Source: Microbacterium sp. 2FI (GTDB lineage: Bacteria > Actinomycetota > Actinomycetes > Actinomycetales > Microbacteriaceae). Taken from it: a DNA stretch of 64,000 nucleotides. The DNA lies in the NCBI RefSeq assembly GCF_005502885.1, contig NZ_SCMR01000003.1, positions 124,001-188,000 of the forward strand. Reading direction: 5' to 3'. The position numbers and the translations under genes were made by a program. Under the pieces are notes generated by a model that was not told the DNA's origin, did no database searches, and saw only the letters and a program-made list of their open reading frames with translations. Of the stretch, positions 59,275 to 64,000 are shown piece by piece. How positions within the stretch are numbered: position 1 is the stretch's first letter; the number at the start of each line of letters is the position of its first letter.

Positions 59275-60257
59275 TGACAGAACCCGACATCGTCTGCGAG
59301 GGGCTCGTCCGGATCTTCGCCGTCGCCGACATCGAGGTGCAGGCACTGCAGGGCCTCGACCTGGTCGTCGAGCGCGGCGAGCTCGTCGCGCTGGTCGGCG
59401 CCTCGGGCTCGGGGAAGTCGACGCTGCTGTCGATCCTCTCGGCGCTCGACACGCCGACGGCCGGCGCCGCACGCGTCGCCGGCCGCGACCTTCCGTCGCT
59501 GTCGTCGCGCGACCGCGTGACCTATCGCCGCGAGGTGGTCGGCTTCGTCTGGCAGCAGACGGCCCGCAACCTGCTGCCGTACCTCTCGGCGCGCGAGAAC
59601 GTGCAGCTGGCTCGCGCGATCGGCGGCGACCGCAAGAATCCGGCGCGCGCGGACGAGCTGCTCGAGCTCGCCGGCGTCGCGAGCGTCGCCGACCGGCGCC
59701 CGGCCGAGCTCTCGGGTGGTCAGCAGCAGCGCGTCGCGATCGCGGTCGCGCTCGCGAACGACCCGCGGGTGCTGCTCGCCGACGAGCCGACCGGAGACCT
59801 CGACGAGCACGCGTCGGCCGAAGTGCTCCAGACTTTCGAGAGCGTCAACCGCGAGCTCGGCACGACCGCCCTCATCGTGACGCACGACCCCGCGGTGTCG
59901 GAGCACGTGCAGCGCACGGTGCAGATCCGCGACGGCCGCACCTCGACTGAGGTGCTGCGCTGGACCCACACCGACGACGAGGGTCGCGAGCACGCGATGG
60001 CCGAAGAGTTCGTCGTGCTCGACAAGGTCGGCCGCATGCAGCTGCCGACCGACTACATGACCCAGCTGTCGCTCCGTGATCGCGTGCGGCTCGAGCTGAA
60101 CGCCGACCACGTCGGGGTGTGGCCGGCTGAGGGCAGGAGTGCACCGCCGACGCCACCCGCCGAACCGGCGCCCGCGGCGGAGAGCCTGCTCACTCGTCGG
60201 AGCAGACGCGAACGCGCGCAGCATCCTGACGATCAGAAGGGGGAGCGCGATGAGTGA
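59274..60257 (+). CDS. ABC ATPase 1
   Basis: 327 aa. Walker A GASGSGKST, signature LSGGQQQRVAIAVAL, Walker B VLLADEPTGDLD, all MacB/LolD-like. A C-terminal extension (about residues 230-327) with a Pro/Ala-rich end is unusual for this class and may contact another protein. ATG overlaps the permease 2 stop. Confidence 0.85.
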   Translation: MTEPDIVCEGLVRIFAVADIEVQALQGLDLVVERGELVALVGASGSGKSTLLSILSALDTPTAGAARVAGRDLPSLSSRDRVTYRREVVGFVWQQTARNLLPYLSARENVQLARAIGGDRKNPARADELLELAGVASVADRRPAELSGGQQQRVAIAVALANDPRVLLADEPTGDLDEHASAEVLQTFESVNRELGTTALIVTHDPAVSEHVQRTVQIRDGRTSTEVLRWTHTDDEGREHAMAEEFVVLDKVGRMQLPTDYMTQLSLRDRVRLELNADHVGVWPAEGRSAPPTPPAEPAPAAESLLTRRSRRERAQHPDDQKGERDE

Positions 60258-60951
60258 GCCCGTGCTCGAGGCATCCGGACTCTCCGTTGTCCACCAGACA
60301 CCCGCCGGGGACGTCCACGCCCTGGCAGACGCTTCGCTGACGCTCGTGCCGGGCGAACTCGTGGTGCTCGTCGGCCCGTCGGGTGCCGGCAAGACGACGC
60401 TCCTGCACGTGCTCGGCGGCATCCAGCCCCCGACGGCGGGAAGCGTGCGCGTCGGCGACGTCGTGATCACCGAGGCGGCCGAGCGCGAGGTCGACCGCGT
60501 CCGCCGCGACGACATCGGCTACATCTTCCAGTCGTTCGGCCTTATCGGGGCGCTCTCGGCGGAGGAGAACGTCGAGGTGCCGCTCCGGATCCTCGGTGCC
60601 GACCCCGGCGAACGTGCGGCTCAGGTGAGGCGCCTGCTCGAGCGGGTCGGGCTCGCCGGCCATGCGTCCCAGCGGCCGGCCGAGCTGTCGGGCGGCCAGC
60701 AGCAGCGCGTCGGCATCGCGCGGGCGCTCGCGGGTTCGCCCCGCATCCTCCTCGCCGACGAGCCCACCGGCCAGCTGGACTCTCGCACTGCCGCCGACAT
60801 GATCGAGCTCATCGCCTCGATCGCGCACGACGACGGGGTCGCCGTGCTGCTGTCGACGCACGACCCGTCGATCGTCACGCGCGCCGACCGCGTGCTCGAG
60901 ATGCACGACGGCGTGCTGCGCGCGGGCGAGGTGACGGTCGCGGTTTCGTAG
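60250..60951 (+). CDS. ABC ATPase 2
   Basis: 233 aa. Walker A GPSGAGKTT, signature LSGGQQQRVGIARAL, Walker B ILLADEPTGQLD, and the usual switch His in LSTHDPS. Standard length for the LolD/MacB class. Overlaps ATPase 1 by eight bases. Together with the two permeases it completes a four-gene transporter. Confidence 0.85.
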   Translation: MSEPVLEASGLSVVHQTPAGDVHALADASLTLVPGELVVLVGPSGAGKTTLLHVLGGIQPPTAGSVRVGDVVITEAAEREVDRVRRDDIGYIFQSFGLIGALSAEENVEVPLRILGADPGERAAQVRRLLERVGLAGHASQRPAELSGGQQQRVGIARALAGSPRILLADEPTGQLDSRTAADMIELIASIAHDDGVAVLLSTHDPSIVTRADRVLEMHDGVLRAGEVTVAVS

Positions 60952-61015
60952 GCGGGCTGGTGGGCACTGGTGGGCGCCGGTGGGAACTGTCGGCGCTCGG
61001 TGCGAGAATGCCGGG

Positions 61016-62539
61016 ATGCTGCTCTCGGAGATCGTGCAGGCGACGGATGCCGTGGCGGCCACGTCGTCGCGGCTCGCGAAGGTCTCGGCCCTCGTGGCTC
61101 TGCTGCACGACCTCGAGCCCGACGAGGTCATCCCCGTCATCGGCTTCCTCACCGCGAGCCCACGGCAGGGCCGACTCGGGGTGGGCTGGCGAGGGCTGGC
61201 GAACCTCGAGGTCGACCACGCCTCGTCGCCGACCCTCACCGCGCTCGTGGTCGATGCCGCCCTCGAGCGCCTCGCCGCGGCCGACGGAGCCGGATCGGCG
61301 GCGGTCCGCAAGGCCGAGCTCACCGGACTCGCGGAACGGGCGACCTCATCCGAGTGGGACTTCCTCACGCGCGTGATGCTCGGTGAGCTGCGAACTGGAG
61401 CGCTCGAGGGCGTGCTGCTCGACGCCGTGGCGAAGGCATCCGCGCGCGACCTCGCCACCGTCCGCCGCGCCGCGATGCTCTCGGGCGACCTCGGCGTCAC
61501 GGCGCGCCTCGCGCTCACCGGCACCGCCGACGATCTCGCTGCGGTCGGGCTCGAGGTGGGCCGACCGGTCCTGCCGATGCTCGCCTCGACCGCCGGCACG
61601 CCGAGCGAGGCGCTCGCGGTGGCCGGGGGAGCGGCATCCGTCGAGTTCAAGCTCGACGGCGCCCGCATCCAGGTGCACCGCGACGGCGACGACGTGCATG
61701 TCTACACGCGTAGCCTCGCGGAGATCACCCACCGCGTTCCCGAGATCGTCGAGGCGGTGCGGGCGCTGCCGGCGCAGCGTGTGATCCTCGACGGCGAGAC
61801 CCTGTCGCTCGACGAAGACGGTGCACCGCGCCCGTTTCAAGACACGATGGCCCGCTTCGGCTCCGAGGGAGCGGCGTCGACGGCACTGCGCCCCTGGTTC
61901 TTCGACATCCTCCATCTCGACGGGCGCGATCTTCTCGACGAGCCCCTCGCGACGCGACTCGAGGTGCTCGACCGGGTCGCCGGCGACGCCCGCATCCCCG
62001 GCATCGTGACCGATGACCCCGAGCGCGCGGAGGAGTTCTCGCGCGAGGCGCTCGCCGCCGGCCACGAGGGGATCATGGTCAAGGCGATCGACTCGCCGTA
62101 CGCTGCGGGCCGCCGTGGCAAGAGCTGGGTCAAGGTCAAGCCCGTGCTCACCTACGACCTCGTGGTGCTGGCCGTCGAAGCGGGATCGGGGCGGCGCACC
62201 GGTATGCTGTCGAATCTTCATCTCGGGGCGCGCGATCCCGACGGCGCGTTCGGCGAACCCGGTGGATTCGTCATGGTCGGGAAGACCTTCAAGGGCCTCA
62301 CCGACGAACTGCTGCGGTGGCAGACGGCGCACTTCCCGACCATCGAGACCCACCACTCGGCGTACGCCGTGCACGTGCGGCCCGAGACCGTCGTCGAGAT
62401 CGCGATCGACGGCGTGCAGCGCTCGTCGCGGTACCCCGGCGGGGTGGCGCTGCGGTTCGCCCGTGTCAAGGGCTACCGGCCCGACAAGCAGGCGGCCGAG
62501 GCCGACACGATCGATGCGCTCCGCGCACTGCTTCGATGA
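61016..62539 (+). CDS. ligB: ATP-dependent DNA ligase, LigB-like
   Basis: 507 aa, the same length as mycobacterial LigB. N-terminal DNA-binding domain (1-190), nucleotidyl transferase core with motif I EFKLDGAR (active Lys near 211), FFDIL, EGIMVK and WVKVKP, then OB domain. Seals nicks with ATP; a non-replicative ligase in Actinobacteria. GAGAAT six bases before ATG 61016 predicts a leaderless start. Overlaps the sirtuin ATG. Confidence 0.9.
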   Translation: MLLSEIVQATDAVAATSSRLAKVSALVALLHDLEPDEVIPVIGFLTASPRQGRLGVGWRGLANLEVDHASSPTLTALVVDAALERLAAADGAGSAAVRKAELTGLAERATSSEWDFLTRVMLGELRTGALEGVLLDAVAKASARDLATVRRAAMLSGDLGVTARLALTGTADDLAAVGLEVGRPVLPMLASTAGTPSEALAVAGGAASVEFKLDGARIQVHRDGDDVHVYTRSLAEITHRVPEIVEAVRALPAQRVILDGETLSLDEDGAPRPFQDTMARFGSEGAASTALRPWFFDILHLDGRDLLDEPLATRLEVLDRVAGDARIPGIVTDDPERAEEFSREALAAGHEGIMVKAIDSPYAAGRRGKSWVKVKPVLTYDLVVLAVEAGSGRRTGMLSNLHLGARDPDGAFGEPGGFVMVGKTFKGLTDELLRWQTAHFPTIETHHSAYAVHVRPETVVEIAIDGVQRSSRYPGGVALRFARVKGYRPDKQAAEADTIDALRALLR

Positions 62540-63237
62540 CGCGCATCGTCGTCCTCACCGGGGCGGGCATCTCGGCCGAGAGCGGTGTGCCGACCTTTCG
62601 CGACGCCGATGGGCTCTGGGAAGGACACCACGTCGAGGACGTCGCCACACCCGAGGGTTACGAGCGAGACCCCGACACCGTGCTGCGGTTCTATGACGAA
62701 CGCCGCCGAGCGCTGGTCGCGGTCGCGCCGAACCCGGCTCACGACGCGCTCGCGCGTCTGGAGACCGCGCTCGGAGAGGATCTGCTCGTGGTGACGCAGA
62801 ACGTCGACGACCTCCACGAGCGGGCGGGCAGCATCAACCTCGTGCACATGCACGGCGAGCTGTATCGCGCGCTGTGCGAGGGGTGCGGCATCCGCTCGCC
62901 GTGGACCGGCGATCTGCTGGGGCGACCGCCCTGCCCCGTGTGCGGAGAGCGGATGCTGCGCCCCGACGTCGTCTGGTTCGGGGAGATGCCCTACGAGCTC
63001 GACCGCATCGAGGCGGCGGTCGCCCTGTGCGACACCTTCGTCTCGATCGGCACGTCGGGCGCGGTCTACCCGGCCGCCGGCTACGCGGCGCTCGCATCGG
63101 CGTTCGGGGCGCGCACGATCGAGCTGAACCTCATGCCGAGCGATGCGCTCGTCCCGTTCGACGAGGCACGCGCGGGGATGGCGAGTGTCCTGGTGCCGGC
63201 ATGGGTGGACGAGGTTCTCGGTCGCCCACGAGACTGA
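62536..63237 (+). CDS. cobB: NAD-dependent protein deacylase (sirtuin)
   Basis: 233 aa. NAD motif GAGISAESGVPTFR, QNVDDLH, catalytic His in HMHGELYR, zinc pairs CEGC and CPVC, and GTSGAVYP. The Y-x-x-R motif in FYDERR marks class III enzymes that also remove succinyl or malonyl groups. ATG overlaps the ligase stop. Confidence 0.9.
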   Translation: MTRIVVLTGAGISAESGVPTFRDADGLWEGHHVEDVATPEGYERDPDTVLRFYDERRRALVAVAPNPAHDALARLETALGEDLLVVTQNVDDLHERAGSINLVHMHGELYRALCEGCGIRSPWTGDLLGRPPCPVCGERMLRPDVVWFGEMPYELDRIEAAVALCDTFVSIGTSGAVYPAAGYAALASAFGARTIELNLMPSDALVPFDEARAGMASVLVPAWVDEVLGRPRD

Positions 63238-63292
63238 CGTGATCGCGGTGCTCGACGCGATGGGGCGCGGGCGATGATCAGTGCGTGAGACG

Positions 63293-63330
63293 CCGACGGC
63301 GCCGGAGGGAGAGCCCTCCGGCGCCGTCGG
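63293..63330. terminator. Perfect 17-bp terminator hairpin
   Basis: 63293-63309 pairs completely with 63314-63330 around AGAG. Between convergent sirtuin and sugar-permease genes. Confidence 0.8.
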
Positions 63331-63344
63331 ACGTGTCGATCCGG

Positions 63345-64000
63345 CTATATTCGTGCGCCGCCCGATCTCAGCCGCGAGAGTGCGTCGACGCTCGCCGCGA
63401 GGATCAGGACACCGCCGGTGACCAGCAGGTTGATGCCGGCCGGCAGGTTGAGCAGGCCCAGACCGTTCGTGATCACGGCGATCACGAGCGCGCCGATCGC
63501 GGCGTGGATGAGCCGGCCCTTGCCGCCGAAGAGGCTGACGCCGCCGACGACCGCCGCCGCAACGCCCGACAGGACGATGTCGCGACCGACCGTCGCGTCG
63601 ACCGAGCCCACGCGTGAGACGCTCAGGAGCGCGGAGAACACGGCGAGGCTCGAGCAGATGACGAACGCCCACCACTTGATCCAGCGCACCTTGACGCCCG
63701 AACGGCGGGCGGCTTCGGCGTTGCCGCCGATCGCGTAGAGGTAGCGGCCGAACTTCGTGCGATCGAGCACGAACGTGCCGATGAACAGGATCACCAGCAC
63801 CACCGGCACCACGATCGGGACGCCCGAGACCTCGACCACGGACTGCCCGCGGTTCTGGTTCAGCACGTAGACGACCGCGCCGCCGATCACCGCGATGACG
63901 GCGAGCTTGATCCACACGAGCGACATCGCGCGGTTGGGCACGCCAGCACGGGTGCGCCGAGCGCGGTCCCAGAACGAGGTGCCCGCCGAGACGGCGAGGA
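63345..64000 (-). CDS. Sugar ABC transporter permease, N-terminus off window
   Basis: About 218 C-terminal residues, beginning beyond the right edge. FGRYLYAIGGNAEAARRSGVKV is the conserved loop of RbsC/XylH/MmsB permeases, followed by VICSSLAVFSALLSVSRVGS and two more helices. Part of a monosaccharide import system; its ATPase and binding protein would lie to the right. Confidence 0.88.
   Translation of the reverse strand, partial: LAVSAGTSFWDRARRTRAGVPNRAMSLVWIKLAVIAVIGGAVVYVLNQNRGQSVVEVSGVPIVVPVVLVILFIGTFVLDRTKFGRYLYAIGGNAEAARRSGVKVRWIKWWAFVICSSLAVFSALLSVSRVGSVDATVGRDIVLSGVAAAVVGGVSLFGGKGRLIHAAIGALVIAVITNGLGLLNLPAGINLLVTGGVLILAASVDALSRLRSGGARI

Noticed and set aside
56428..59472. 1014-codon minus-strand frame opposite permease 2
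   Set aside because: Low-complexity Arg/Asp/His translation mirrors the coding strand; the plus strand has clear FtsX motifs.

Overview
The window is high-G+C actinobacterial DNA. Start-codon use, the gene repertoire and the -10 style (TAnnnT placed 6-7 bases before the start codon) fit a Microbacterium-like member of the Microbacteriaceae; the genus is an inference. It has two parts: a nearly complete siphovirus prophage (about 1-41,290, left end cut by the window edge) and about 22.7 kb of ordinary host chromosome (about 41,290-64,000).

Prophage layout. 1-1799 is a leftward lysogeny operon: repressor, ImmA-type metalloprotease, tyrosine integrase. It is divided by divergent operator-bearing promoters from the rightward early region (1944-15502), a train of about 28 tightly overlapping genes. 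This includes a Cro-like and an excisionase-like protein, a recombination module (RuvC-like resolvase, Cas4/RecB-like exonuclease, RecT-like annealing protein), an HNH nuclease, a replication initiator whose gene carries iteron-like palindromes in its middle (lambda O style), a DnaB-like ATPase, many small zinc-ligand proteins and an unusual protein made of repeated helix-turn-helix and Cys modules. After a strong hairpin come a stand-alone lipoprotein, a terminator, and a four-gene nucleotide-sugar/glycosyltransferase cassette (16213-19098). The structural genes run from HNH and terminase (19095-21918) through portal, protease, HK97-type capsid, neck, tail tube, frameshifted tail chaperones, tape measure, distal tail proteins and a BNR-propeller tail protein (to 36263). 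A 52-bp palindrome with an embedded promoter separates the tail genes from two small genes, tandem terminators and the lysis genes (M15-type endolysin and membrane proteins, 36765-38345). The right end carries probable lysogen-expressed genes: acyltransferase, an unknown protein, DUF3800, a zinc ribbon and DUF3263. It stops near 41,290, where codon usage switches to host style in what looks like the 3' end of an interrupted host gene.

Host part. A potassium channel, two DoxX-like paralogues, an RsmC/RlmG-like methyltransferase, a DUF3817 protein, a large kinase/aminotransferase fusion divergent from a Clp ATPase with an HspR-like dyad, two flavin-dependent oxidoreductases, a secreted fasciclin protein, a TIGR01777-type epimerase, a two-permease/two-ATPase FtsX-family ABC operon, a LigB-type DNA ligase overlapping a sirtuin, and a partial sugar ABC permease.

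How the parts work together. The phage early block would copy and recombine phage DNA from an in-gene origin. The glycosyltransferase cassette, acyltransferase and BNR tail protein share a theme of surface glycans (decorating the virion or changing the receptor). Many genes, phage and host, appear to be transcribed as leaderless mRNAs. No tRNA, rRNA, CRISPR array or insertion sequence was seen.
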